Notes: generated from the letters alone by a model not told the origin. DNA of 7,919 bases from Chloroflexota bacterium (GCA_021786915.1 JAJYMP010000457.1:1-7919), one strand, 5' to 3'; counted from the stretch's first letter, positions 1-7,057 are shown. Made by a program: numbers and translations.

Positions 1-1
1 C

Positions 2-850
2 CAGGATGATCCCGGCCAGGTCGGCCCCAGCGCCGCCGACGCCACCCAGCAGGTGCCGTTCATCCAGACGGCCACCACGCAGGGCGTGGGCGCGATCATC
101 ATCTCGGCCGACGACGCCACCGCGGTCGCCCCGGCCCTCAAGGCCGCCATGCAGGCCGGCATCAAGGTCGTCGGCTACGACTCGAGCCCGGCCGTCGGCG
201 CCTACAACGTGTTCGTGAACCAGGCCGACACCGCCGGCATCGGCAAGGGCCTGGCCGACATGGCCTGCGATCTCGCCCCGTCGTGCACGGGGGAGATCGC
301 CGTCCTCTCCGCTGCGCAGTCCGCGACCAACCAGAACGCCTGGATCGCGGCCATGCAGACCACCATGAAGGACGCCAAGTACAGCAAGCTGGTCTGGGAC
401 GGCGTCGTCTACGGCAACGACGACCCGCAGGTCAGCACCCAGCAGGCGCAGGCGCTCCTCCAGGCGCACCCGAACCTCAAGGTCATCGTCGCCCCGACCA
501 CCGTGGGCATCGTGGCCGCCGCCCAGGTCGTCCGCGCCGCGAAGAAGACGGGCTCCGTCTTCGTGACCGGCCTCGGCACCCCCAAGGGCATGGTCGACTA
601 CGTCAAGGGCGGCGAGTCGCCCGAGTTCGCGCTCTGGAACGTCACCGACCTCGGCTACCTCGCGTACGCCGTGGCCGCCCAGCTGGCTGCCGGGACGATC
701 AAGGGCACCGAGGGCGAGACTTTCACGGTCCCGTCCCTCAATAACGGCCAGCCCTACACCATCGGCAAGGACAGCGTCGTCGTCCTCGGGCCGCCATTCG
801 TGTTCAACAAGGACAACATCGACCAGTACGTCGCATCCTTCGGCTTCTGA
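2..850 (+). CDS. rhaS: Rhamnose-type sugar ABC transporter substrate-binding protein, 5' partial
   Basis: Extracytoplasmic sugar-binding component of an ABC importer, of the periplasmic-binding-protein fold that includes ribose-, AI-2- and rhamnose-binding proteins. The frame is open from the first bases, giving 282 in-window residues; the start codon and signal peptide lie upstream, and perhaps 50-70 residues are missing compared with a usual 330-360 aa protein. Visible hallmarks are the first-lobe stretch with GVGAIIISADD followed by an Ala-rich helix, IKVVGYDSSP, and the second-lobe segments GEIAVLSAAQSATNQN and VIVAPTTVGIVAAAQ, where family members have the hinge and ligand-contact loops. 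Assignment to rhamnose rests mainly on context: rhaM, rhaB and a rhamnose isomerase follow directly. The permease and ATPase genes are presumably upstream. The gene ends 57 nt before rhaM, with a strong hairpin in the gap. Sugar-binding family: very sure; rhamnose specificity: likely. Confidence 0.88.
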   Translation, partial: QDDPGQVGPSAADATQQVPFIQTATTQGVGAIIISADDATAVAPALKAAMQAGIKVVGYDSSPAVGAYNVFVNQADTAGIGKGLADMACDLAPSCTGEIAVLSAAQSATNQNAWIAAMQTTMKDAKYSKLVWDGVVYGNDDPQVSTQQAQALLQAHPNLKVIVAPTTVGIVAAAQVVRAAKKTGSVFVTGLGTPKGMVDYVKGGESPEFALWNVTDLGYLAYAVAAQLAAGTIKGTEGETFTVPSLNNGQPYTIGKDSVVVLGPPFVFNKDNIDQYVASFGF

Positions 851-867
851 TCCGGAGCTCCTCCAAC

Positions 868-900
868 GACCCCGGCGGGCTCTCCGAGCTCGTCGGGGTC
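868..900 (+). promoter_or_regulatory. Intercistronic 15-pair hairpin between rhaS and rhaM
   Basis: Bases 868-882 pair with 886-900 around a 3-nt loop (TCC, 883-885). All 15 positions pair, 13 as Watson-Crick and two as G-T wobbles (875/893, 878/890). There is no T-run after the stem, so it is not a classical intrinsic terminator. The only Shine-Dalgarno-like purines before rhaM (GGGG, 895-898) are inside the 3' arm. Inference: it either protects the 3' end of transporter mRNA, as in other sugar-binding-protein operons where the binding protein is made in excess, or it damps rhaM translation. The structure is seen directly; the role is not. Confidence 0.6.
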
Positions 901-907
901 ACCCTTG

Positions 908-1234
908 ATGGACCCTGCCGTGGAACGCGTCGCCTTCACCATGCGCCTGCTGCCGGGGGCCGAGGCTGAGTACCGCGAGCGCCACGCGCACGTGTGGCCC
1001 GAGATGCTCGGAGCCCTCAAAGACGCCGGCGTCAGCAACTACTCCATCTACCAGCTCGACGAGCGCCTGGTCGGCATCTTCGACGTCGAGGACTTCGACC
1101 GCTTCCGCGCCCACATGGCTGCCCAGGAGGTCAACGACCGCTGGCAGGCCGACATGGCGCGACTGATCGACCCGTGCACGGACCCCGCCACGGGCTTCCA
1201 CCGCCGCCTCGACGAGGTGTTCCGCCTTGACTGA
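908..1234 (+). CDS. rhaM: L-rhamnose mutarotase
   Basis: Interconverts the alpha and beta anomers of L-rhamnose in the cytoplasm so the isomerase receives its preferred anomer. The product is 108 aa, close to the 104 aa of E. coli RhaM. Matching segments are EYRERHAHVWPEM at about residues 21-33, with Tyr22 and His26 at the positions of the catalytic Tyr18 and His22 of E. coli, then NYSIY (44-48), the RW pair (78-79) and the C-terminal LDEVFRLD. ATG at 908 is chosen; an in-frame TTG sits one codon earlier. No exposed ribosome-binding site is seen because the preceding purines are within the 868-900 hairpin. The last 8 nt overlap the start of rhaB. Confidence 0.93.
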   Translation: MDPAVERVAFTMRLLPGAEAEYRERHAHVWPEMLGALKDAGVSNYSIYQLDERLVGIFDVEDFDRFRAHMAAQEVNDRWQADMARLIDPCTDPATGFHRRLDEVFRLD

Positions 1235-2702
1235 CCGAAGCGGGCCCCGGCACGCCGCCGTGGACCTGGGCGCCGAGAGCGGCCGGGTCCTGGTCGGCAC
1301 GCTCGACGGCGGACGCCTCGCGCTCGAGGAGGTCCACCGCTTCGCCAACGCCCCGGTGTCCGTCCGGGGGACCCTGCACTGGGACGCGCTGCGCCTGTGG
1401 GCAGACGTCGAGGCTGGGCTGCGGCGCGCCGGCGCGGCCGGTGCCCTCACGTCGGTCGCGGTCGACACGTGGGGCGTGGACTTCGGGCTGCTCGACGGGC
1501 GCGGGCGGCTGCTGGCGAACCCGGTGCACTACCGCGACCGGCGCACCGACGGCGTCCCCGAGCGCGTGTTCAGCCTGGTCTCGCGCGCCGAGGTGTACGC
1601 CACGACCGGCATCCAGGTCATGCAGATCAACACGCTCTACCAGCTCGCGGCCATGGCGCTCGAGCGCGACCCCCTGCTCGCGCAGGCGCGCCGACTGCTG
1701 CTCATGCCGGACCTGATGACGAACTGGCTGTCGGGCGCGGAGGCGGCCGAGTACACCAACGCAACGACCACGCAGTGCCTCGACGCGCGGACCCGCGACT
1801 GGGCGGCGCCGATGCTCCAGCGCGTCGGCATCCCGGCGGATCTGTTCCCGGACGTGGCCGAACCGGGCACGGTGCTCGGCCCGCTGCTGCCCGAGCTCGC
1901 GGGCGGGACGGGCCTGGGCGGCGCCCGGGTGGTGCTCGCGGGCTCCCACGACACGGCCTCGGCCGTCGCGGCAACGCCGCTCTCCTCGCCGCGCACCGCG
2001 TTCCTCTCGTCGGGCACCTGGTCGCTGCTGGGGCTCGAGGTGCCGGGGCCCGTCATCAACGAGGCGTCGGCGGCGGCGAACCTGACCAACGAGGGTGGTG
2101 TCGGCGGGACGATCCGGCTCCTGCGGAACGTGGCGGGGCTGTGGCTGATCCAGCAGGCGCGCCGGTCGGTGTGGCCCGACGGCGACGCCCCGACGTACGC
2201 CGCGATCGCTGCACTGGCCGAGGCCGCGCCCCCGTTCACCGCCTTCATCGACCCCGACGACGAGCGGTTCCTGCACCCTGGCGACCTGCCCGCCAACGTG
2301 CGCGCCTTCTGCGCCGAGACCGGTCAGACCGCACCCGCCGACGAGAGGACGCTGTTCCGCGTCCTGCTCGAGAGCCTCGCCCTGCGCTACGCCGTGGTCC
2401 TGGACCAGCTCGCCGCCGCCTCGGGCGTCGTGCCCGACGGCGTCCACGTCGTCGGCGGCGGCGCCAACAACGCCCTCCTGAACCGCCTGACGGCCGGCGC
2501 GACGGGCCTCCCGGTCCACGCCGGCCCGGTCGAGGCCACCGCCATCGGCAACGTGCTCGTCCAGGCGCTCGCCACCGGTCACCTCGGCTCGCTCGCCGAG
2601 GGCCGCCAGCTCGTCGCCCGCTCCTTCCCCGTCACCACCGTCGAGCCCGAGGGCGACTGGACCGAGGCCCGCGCCCGGTTCGCCGCCATCACCCGCTGCT
2701 GA
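1227..2702 (+). CDS. rhaB: Rhamnulokinase
   Basis: ATP-dependent kinase of the FGGY sugar-kinase family that phosphorylates L-rhamnulose to L-rhamnulose 1-phosphate in the cytoplasm. The 491-aa length matches E. coli RhaB (489 aa). The N-terminal phosphate-binding segment DLGAESGRV is at residues 13-21, TWGVDFGLLD at 81-90 and HYRDRRT at 101-107. The SHDTASA segment (240-246) supplies the probable catalytic base Asp242. SSGTWSLLG (261-269) and the C-terminal GGGANNALLNRLTA and GPVEATAIGN segments belong to the ATPase fold. The start is TTG, overlapping rhaM by 8 nt and preceded by GAGG at 1214-1217 with 9-nt spacing; the alternative GTG at 1260 would cut into the first phosphate-binding strand. 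It ends 12 nt before the isomerase gene. Confidence 0.96.
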   Translation: MTDRSGPRHAAVDLGAESGRVLVGTLDGGRLALEEVHRFANAPVSVRGTLHWDALRLWADVEAGLRRAGAAGALTSVAVDTWGVDFGLLDGRGRLLANPVHYRDRRTDGVPERVFSLVSRAEVYATTGIQVMQINTLYQLAAMALERDPLLAQARRLLLMPDLMTNWLSGAEAAEYTNATTTQCLDARTRDWAAPMLQRVGIPADLFPDVAEPGTVLGPLLPELAGGTGLGGARVVLAGSHDTASAVAATPLSSPRTAFLSSGTWSLLGLEVPGPVINEASAAANLTNEGGVGGTIRLLRNVAGLWLIQQARRSVWPDGDAPTYAAIAALAEAAPPFTAFIDPDDERFLHPGDLPANVRAFCAETGQTAPADERTLFRVLLESLALRYAVVLDQLAAASGVVPDGVHVVGGGANNALLNRLTAGATGLPVHAGPVEATAIGNVLVQALATGHLGSLAEGRQLVARSFPVTTVEPEGDWTEARARFAAITRC

Positions 2703-2714
2703 GGAGTCACCGCC

Positions 2715-3932
2715 ATGGCCGCCAGCCCCGTCGTCGCCCTCCCCGCCTCGACCCCCGCGCTCGAGCGGGTGGCGTGGGCGGTGGACGGGCTCAACATCGA
2801 GATCCCCTCGTGGGGGTTCGTGAACACCGGGACCCGGTTCCGCGTGTTCCCCCAGCAGGGCGTGCCGCGGACGGTGTTCGAGAAGATCGACGACGCGGCG
2901 ACCGTCAACCGGTACACCGGGGTCGCCCGGACCGTGTCGCTCCACATCCCGTGGGACCGCGTGGACGACTGGGGCGAGCTGGCGGCGCACGCGAAGGCGC
3001 ACGGGCTTGCCTTCGGCGGCATCAACAGCAACACGTTCCAGGACCTCGACTACAAGCTGGGCTCCATCTGCCACCCCGACGCGGCCGTGCGGACGAAGGC
3101 CGTGGCGGCGATCGTCGAGTGCTGCGAGATCGCGACGCGGCTCGATGCGCAGGCCGTGAAGGTGTGGCTGGGCGACGGCACGAACTACCCGGGCCAGGAC
3201 GACCTGCGCGGCCGGCACCGTCGGCTGGTGGCGGGCCTCCAGGAGGCGTACGCGCACCTGCCGGCCCGGGCCCGCCTGTACCTCGAGTACAAGCTCTACG
3301 AGCCGGCCCTCTACAGCACCGACGTCCAGGACTGGGGCCAGAGCCTCAACGTGGTCCGCCAGCTGGGCGACAGGGCCGGGGTGTGCGTGGACACCGGCCA
3401 CCACGCGATGGGCGTCAACATCGAGCAGATCGTGGCGCTGCTCCTGGCCGAGGGGAAGCTGTTCGCCTTCGACCTCAACGACAAGAAGTACGGCGACGAC
3501 GATCTGATGGTCGGCTCGATCGACCCGTACCAGCTGTTCCGCATCATCCACGAGCTGGTGAACGCGATGCGCGACGGCGACGACCCGATCGCCCAGGCGA
3601 CCGCCAACGCAGCCACGTACATGCTCGACCAGTGCCACAACATCGAGCCCAAGGTGCCGGCCATGATCCGGAGCGTGATGAACCTCCAGGAGACCGTCGC
3701 GAAGGCGCTCCTGGTGGACCGCGAGCGGCTGGTGGCGGCGCAGACCGCGGGCGACGTGCTCGAGGCGAACGGCGCCCTGTGGGACGCCTTCCAGACCGAC
3801 GTCCGGCCGCTGCTCGCCGAGCTGCGCGTCGCGCGCGGCCTCCCCGCGGACCCCTACCGCGCCTACCTCGACTCGGGCGAGGAGGAGGCGAAGTACGCCG
3901 CCCGGGTCGGCGGCACGCCCGCGAGCTGGTGA
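2715..3932 (+). CDS. rhaI: L-rhamnose isomerase, RhaI (non-enterobacterial) type
   Basis: Converts L-rhamnose to L-rhamnulose, the first committed catabolic step. It is a 405-aa TIM-barrel metal-dependent isomerase of the RhaI type (Pseudomonas/Rhizobium/actinobacterial) rather than E. coli RhaA. Visible landmarks are SLHIPWD (75-81), the substrate/metal strand LYLEYKLYEP with Glu191, CVDTGHH with Asp226 and His229, FDLNDKKYGDDD (252-263), and LDQCHNIEPK (304-313), a segment typical of the family. By my alignment from memory, the metal-ligand His of Pseudomonas stutzeri L-RhI (His281) falls on Asp253 here; this may be normal for the subfamily. The ATG has a good ribosome-binding site (GAGGAG, 2701-2706) that overlaps the end of rhaB. 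RhaI enzymes often also act on other aldoses, so substrate range is open. Confidence 0.93.
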   Translation: MAASPVVALPASTPALERVAWAVDGLNIEIPSWGFVNTGTRFRVFPQQGVPRTVFEKIDDAATVNRYTGVARTVSLHIPWDRVDDWGELAAHAKAHGLAFGGINSNTFQDLDYKLGSICHPDAAVRTKAVAAIVECCEIATRLDAQAVKVWLGDGTNYPGQDDLRGRHRRLVAGLQEAYAHLPARARLYLEYKLYEPALYSTDVQDWGQSLNVVRQLGDRAGVCVDTGHHAMGVNIEQIVALLLAEGKLFAFDLNDKKYGDDDLMVGSIDPYQLFRIIHELVNAMRDGDDPIAQATANAATYMLDQCHNIEPKVPAMIRSVMNLQETVAKALLVDRERLVAAQTAGDVLEANGALWDAFQTDVRPLLAELRVARGLPADPYRAYLDSGEEEAKYAARVGGTPASW

Positions 3933-3939
3933 GAGCCTG

Positions 3940-4764
3940 ATGCCGCTCACTGCACCGCTCCCGGACCTCGACGAGATCCTCGCCTCGATGGGCGAGGGCG
4001 GCCGGCGGATCGCCCTGCTCGACGCGGGCGAGGGCGCGGCCGGCAACATCAGCGTCTGCATCGGCTGGCAGGTGGAGGTCCGCCGCCGGTTCCCCAGGGC
4101 CGAGCCGATCGCCCTGCCGGTCGCGGCGCCGCACCTCGCCGGGCATACGGTGCTCGTGACCGGGTCCGGCCGTCGGCTGCGCGACATCGGCGCCAGCCCG
4201 GTCGCCAACATCGGCGCCGTGGCCATCGACGGCGACGGCGTCACGGCGACGCTGTGGACCGCGCCCGGGCGTCTGTTCGAGCGCCTCACCTCCGAGTGGA
4301 ACAGCCACCTGGCCGTGCACGAGGACACGGTCGCCCGGACGGGGACGAACTTCCACGCGGTGGTCCACGCCCAGCCGCCGCACATCACGTACCTCTCGCA
4401 CGTGCCGGCCTACCAGGACGAGGCGTACTTCAACGCACGGGTGATGCGCTGGGAGCCCGAGACGATCGTCCAGCTGCCGCAGGGTGTCGGGATCCTGCGG
4501 TTCATGATCCCGGGCTCGGACACGCTGATGGCCGCCAACGTGGAGAGCCTGCGCAGCCACCGGATCGACGTCTGGGGCAAGCACGGCGTCATGGCGCGCA
4601 GCGACATCTCGGTCACCCGGGCGGTGGACCGGATCGAGTATGCGGAGGCCGGAGCGCGATACGAGTACATGGACCTCGTGGCCGGCGGCCGCGGCGAGCG
4701 CCTGTCCGATGCGGAGCTGCGCTCGATCGTCATGGCTTTCGGCGTCGAGACGGACCTGGTGTGA
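3940..4764 (+). CDS. rhaD: RhaD-like class II (zinc) aldolase, probable rhamnulose-1-phosphate aldolase
   Basis: Predicted to cleave L-rhamnulose 1-phosphate to dihydroxyacetone phosphate and L-lactaldehyde. Its 274 aa equal the length of E. coli RhaD, and similarity is collinear: GNIS (35-38), VLVTGSGRRLRDI (71-83), NIGAV near 90, LTSEWNSH (116-123) with Glu119 at the position of catalytic Glu117, QGVGILRFMIPGSD (181-194), and VWGKHGVM (211-218) with His215 matching zinc ligand His212. The zinc motif that reads His-Cys-His in E. coli (His141, His143) reads His143-Ala-Gln145 here, so one ligand position is Gln. The ATG lies 7 nt after rhaI with only a weak GAGAG before it, suggesting coupled translation. 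The 3' end overlaps the second aldolase by 4 nt. Family assignment is strong; full RhaD activity is less certain because of the Gln. Confidence 0.85.
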   Translation: MPLTAPLPDLDEILASMGEGGRRIALLDAGEGAAGNISVCIGWQVEVRRRFPRAEPIALPVAAPHLAGHTVLVTGSGRRLRDIGASPVANIGAVAIDGDGVTATLWTAPGRLFERLTSEWNSHLAVHEDTVARTGTNFHAVVHAQPPHITYLSHVPAYQDEAYFNARVMRWEPETIVQLPQGVGILRFMIPGSDTLMAANVESLRSHRIDVWGKHGVMARSDISVTRAVDRIEYAEAGARYEYMDLVAGGRGERLSDAELRSIVMAFGVETDLV

Positions 4765-5933
4765 CCGCGCTCGTGCCGCCGCTCGTCCCGCCCTCCGACG
4801 CAGACGAGCTGATCGCCCTGTCGAACAGCTTCGGCTCCGACCCGATGTTCGTCCGCGCCGGCGGGGGCAACTCGTCGGTGAAGGTCGACGGGGTGCTGTG
4901 GATCAAGCCGTCCGGCGTCCCGCTGGCCACGCTCGCCGCCGACGACCTCGTGCCGCTCGACCGGGCACGGCTGGTCGCGCTGCTCGACCAGGACCCGGCG
5001 ACGCTTCCCGCCGAGGGGGACCCGGTGATGGCCGCCGCGGCCGCCGCGCGCCTCGCCGAGGCGCACGGCCGCCGGCCCAGCGTCGAGCTGCTGTTCCACG
5101 CGCTGCTGCCGCAGCGCCTCGTGCTGCACACCCACCCGGTCCTCGTCAATGCCGTCACGTGCAACCGCGACGGCCCGGCCCTGGCGGAGCGCCTCTTCGG
5201 CGACCGGGCCGTCTGGGTCCTGTACACGGACCCGGGTCTGCCGCTGGCGCACGCCATCCTCGACGCGCGGCGGGCGCACGAGGCGCGCACCGGTCTGGTG
5301 GCCCCCCCGGTCACGCTGCTCGGCAACCACGGGCTCATCGTCGGGGGCGAGACCGCGGCGGAGATCGCGGCCCAGACGGCGTGGCTGGTGTCGCGGATCG
5401 AGGCGGCGATCGGGGTGGAGGCTGCGACCGACCGAGCCGGGGCATCGGCGGCGGGGGCTGACGAGGTCGTCGTCCGTGCGATCGCCTCGGGCCTCGGACG
5501 CCCAGCGGTCGCCTTCGACCCGCATCCGCTCGCCGCCGCCTTCGCCGGCACGCCGGCCGGGCGCGCCTTCATGGCAGGCGGCCCGCTCATCCCCGACCAG
5601 ATCGTCTACGCAGGGTCATGGCCGCTCGTCGTCGACATCGGCAACGTCGCTGTTGGGCAGCTGTCCGCCCTGACCGCTCGCCGCGTCGTCGGGTTCGAGA
5701 CGGAGCGCGGCGTGCCGCCGATCGTCACCGTGGTGCCCGGCGTCGGGCTGTTCGCGACAGGGGAGTCCGATCGCCAGGCCGAGACTGCCCGCGACGTCTA
5801 CCTGGACATGCTGCGGGTCGGCGAGGCGGCGCTCCGGCTGGGAGCCGTCCGCCACCTCAGTGCGGCCGAGCGGACCTTCATCGAGAACTGGGAGGCGGAG
5901 TCGTACCGCAAGCAGGTGGCCGCCGCGGGCTGA
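4761..5933 (+). CDS. Stand-alone RhaE-like class II aldolase/adducin protein
   Basis: 390-aa class II aldolase that resembles the N-terminal half of bifunctional rhamnulose-1-phosphate aldolase/lactaldehyde dehydrogenase (RhaEW, YuxG type) but stops where the short-chain dehydrogenase half would begin. Landmarks: phosphate-binding loop RAGGGNSSVK (32-41), PSGV near 50, SVELLFHALLP (107-117) with Glu109 as probable catalytic acid, intact zinc motif HTH (123-125), LGNHGLIV (187-194) with third ligand His190, then the second region with GPLIPDQIVY, VVPGVGLFATGES and the C-terminal ENWEAESYRK. The start is GTG, overlapping the RhaD-like gene's stop by 4 nt (GTGA), which fixes the frame and suggests coupled translation. 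It may be the main or a second aldolase of the pathway, perhaps for another deoxyketose phosphate. The dehydrogenase function must be encoded elsewhere. Confidence 0.85.
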   Translation: MTALVPPLVPPSDADELIALSNSFGSDPMFVRAGGGNSSVKVDGVLWIKPSGVPLATLAADDLVPLDRARLVALLDQDPATLPAEGDPVMAAAAAARLAEAHGRRPSVELLFHALLPQRLVLHTHPVLVNAVTCNRDGPALAERLFGDRAVWVLYTDPGLPLAHAILDARRAHEARTGLVAPPVTLLGNHGLIVGGETAAEIAAQTAWLVSRIEAAIGVEAATDRAGASAAGADEVVVRAIASGLGRPAVAFDPHPLAAAFAGTPAGRAFMAGGPLIPDQIVYAGSWPLVVDIGNVAVGQLSALTARRVVGFETERGVPPIVTVVPGVGLFATGESDRQAETARDVYLDMLRVGEAALRLGAVRHLSAAERTFIENWEAESYRKQVAAAG

Positions 5934-5938
5934 GGCTC

Positions 5939-5962
5939 GCGGCCGGCCGAGTTCCGGCCCGC
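5939..5962 (+). terminator. Candidate terminator of the rha operon
   Basis: Six nt after the last rha stop codon, GGCCGG (5941-5946) pairs with CCGGCC (5954-5959) around a 7-nt loop. Two further pairs (5940-5961, 5939-5962) form if base 5960 bulges out. There is no T-tract, as is common in high-GC genomes. The neighbouring genes converge on this point, where a terminator is expected, but in such GC-rich DNA short stems also arise by chance. Confidence 0.4.
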
Positions 5963-6068
5963 GCCTCCCTGCCGCCCGCCTGCGCTGGGCAGCGATGCGA
6001 TCGTCAGGACCATTCGACGCCGCGAGCGGAGGTCTGCGGCATCGCCTTCCTGGCCGACGACGCGATGC

Positions 6069-6287
6069 TCAGGCACCAGAGCCGAGGGCGTTGCGCAACG
6101 TGGCGGCGAAGGCGTCGGGCTGGCCGGCATACGGCCCGTCGCCGCCCACGAAGCCGCCGCGATGGCTCGGGAACGTCACGACGGCGGTGCCCAATCGCTC
6201 GGCGACGGCGTGGGCGCCGCGGTTCGCCAGCTGGCCCGGCGTCGCGCCGGGGACGTCGATTGTCTGGGCGGTGGGGCAGGTGGTCAT
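6069..6287 (-). CDS. 72-aa ORF like the C-terminus of an alpha/beta hydrolase; possible remnant
   Basis: The product reads like the last quarter of an alpha/beta hydrolase: GATPGQLANRGAHAVAERLG (14-33), a strand AVVTFP (35-40), then PSHRGGF (40-46) where many hydrolases have the catalytic His in a GDHGGF-like turn, and GPYAGQPDAFAATLRNAL (51-68) as final helix. The lid, nucleophile elbow and acid are absent, and I find no matching hydrolase sequence in any frame of the 143 nt upstream. Even so, the ATG is preceded by AGGGGG at 7-nt-type spacing, so it could be translated. It could be a decayed gene that kept its end, or a genuine small protein. Its TGA is at 6069-6071, convergent to the rha operon. 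Homology is judged by eye; moderately sure that it is coding-derived. Confidence 0.5.
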   Translation of the reverse strand: MTTCPTAQTIDVPGATPGQLANRGAHAVAERLGTAVVTFPSHRGGFVGGDGPYAGQPDAFAATLRNALGSGA

Positions 6288-6363
6288 GGCGCGCCCCCTG
6301 GGACGAACGAGGTTCGACGCTGAGGGCAACGGCGCACGCGACGCCGTCGCGTACTGACGAAGC

Positions 6364-6385
6364 CTGCCGCCACGGGAGGCGGCAG
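6364..6385 (-). terminator. Candidate terminator after the I42-like lipoprotein gene
   Basis: A perfect 8-bp inverted repeat, CTGCCGCC (6364-6371) and GGCGGCAG (6378-6385), encloses a 6-nt loop. On the minus strand it lies 45 nt after the lipoprotein stop codon and before the 72-aa ORF, so it would separate these two genes transcriptionally. No U-run follows on the minus strand, so this is a structural candidate only. Confidence 0.4.
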
Positions 6386-6430
6386 ATCCGCGACCCGTGG
6401 CGGCGATCCGGACCGATCGCGCGGTGACGG

Positions 6431-7057
6431 TCAGTCGATGGTCGCCTGGATCGTGTACGTCCAGACGCCCTTCTCGCCACCGGCCCAGGGCCGGCTGTAT
6501 GAGAGGCTGACCGTTGCGGTGCCGGCATGGTCGGCCTTGAGCAGGAACGTGGTGGTGCTCGCGGCGCCGACCGCATCGCTCGCCCCCTGCTCGACAGCCG
6601 TTGCCGAGTTGGCCCCGCTCGACGCAGCAGGCGCAGCGCCCAGGGGAGGGACGGTGGCGCCGGCAGCCCTGTCGGAGGCAGGCGTCCCGGCGGTGGTGGT
6701 GCCCGACACGCTCATGGCGCTGCCGGCGATGACCGGTGACCCCCACGAGAAGCCGGTGCTCGCGTTCGTGCACAGAGTCACCGCAAGGACGTCACCCGAC
6801 TTGAGGTGGACGGTCGCCGAGCCCTTGGGCTGCCGGGCGAACTCGTTGCAGGTCACGGTGAGGTGCGAGGCGGCGGCCGTGCTGTCCGCGACCGCGGGCA
6901 CCACGGCAGAGGACGCCGCGGGACTGGGCGCGATCGGCGCGGCGCCCGCCGCTCCGGGGTCGATGGCGGCCGAGCTCGAGCAGCCGGCCAGAGCGAGCAC
7001 AGACGCGAGCGAGGCAGCAGCGATGGCGCGCGCGCCGAAGACACTTCGAGCTGACAT
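6431..7057 (-). CDS. Secreted lipoprotein with chagasin-like (I42) protease-inhibitor domain
   Basis: 208-aa predicted lipoprotein. Residues 1-25 form a signal peptide with an Ala/Leu-rich core ending in lipobox LAGC, so Cys26 would be lipid-modified and the protein anchored outside the membrane. Residues 27-64 are an Ala/Ser/Pro linker. The rest fits inhibitor family I42, whose chagasin members block papain-like cysteine proteases through three loops: NASTGFSW (98-105) for the NPTTGFxW loop, GAASTTTF (164-171) for the GxGG loop, and RPWAGG (189-194) for the RPW loop, in the right order. About 45 Ala/Gly/Ser/Thr-rich residues (119-163) are inserted between the first two loops. Cys70 and Cys96 could form a disulfide. 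ATG at 7057 is chosen over upstream starts because AGGGAG lies 6 nt before it and the signal peptide starts there. Target protease unknown. Confidence 0.8.
   Translation of the reverse strand: MSARSVFGARAIAAASLASVLALAGCSSSAAIDPGAAGAAPIAPSPAASSAVVPAVADSTAAASHLTVTCNEFARQPKGSATVHLKSGDVLAVTLCTNASTGFSWGSPVIAGSAMSVSGTTTAGTPASDRAAGATVPPLGAAPAASSGANSATAVEQGASDAVGAASTTTFLLKADHAGTATVSLSYSRPWAGGEKGVWTYTIQATID

Noticed and set aside
1397..3940. An 847-codon plus-strand open frame spanning rhaB and rhaI in another phase
   Set aside because: The translation is Arg/Pro/Ala-rich low-complexity sequence without family motifs, while the overlapping rhaB and rhaI frames match known enzymes end to end.
1131..4388. 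A 1085-codon open frame on the minus strand opposite rhaB, rhaI and rhaD
   Set aside because: It runs antisense to three genes with clear family motifs, and its translation is Arg/Val/His/Gly-rich with no recognisable domain. Long antisense open frames are expected in DNA with this GC content.
6288..6773. Upstream extension of the hydrolase-like ORF on the minus strand
   Set aside because: The longer frame passes antiphase through the lipoprotein gene, is His/Arg-rich, and shows no hydrolase sequence before the ATG at 6287.
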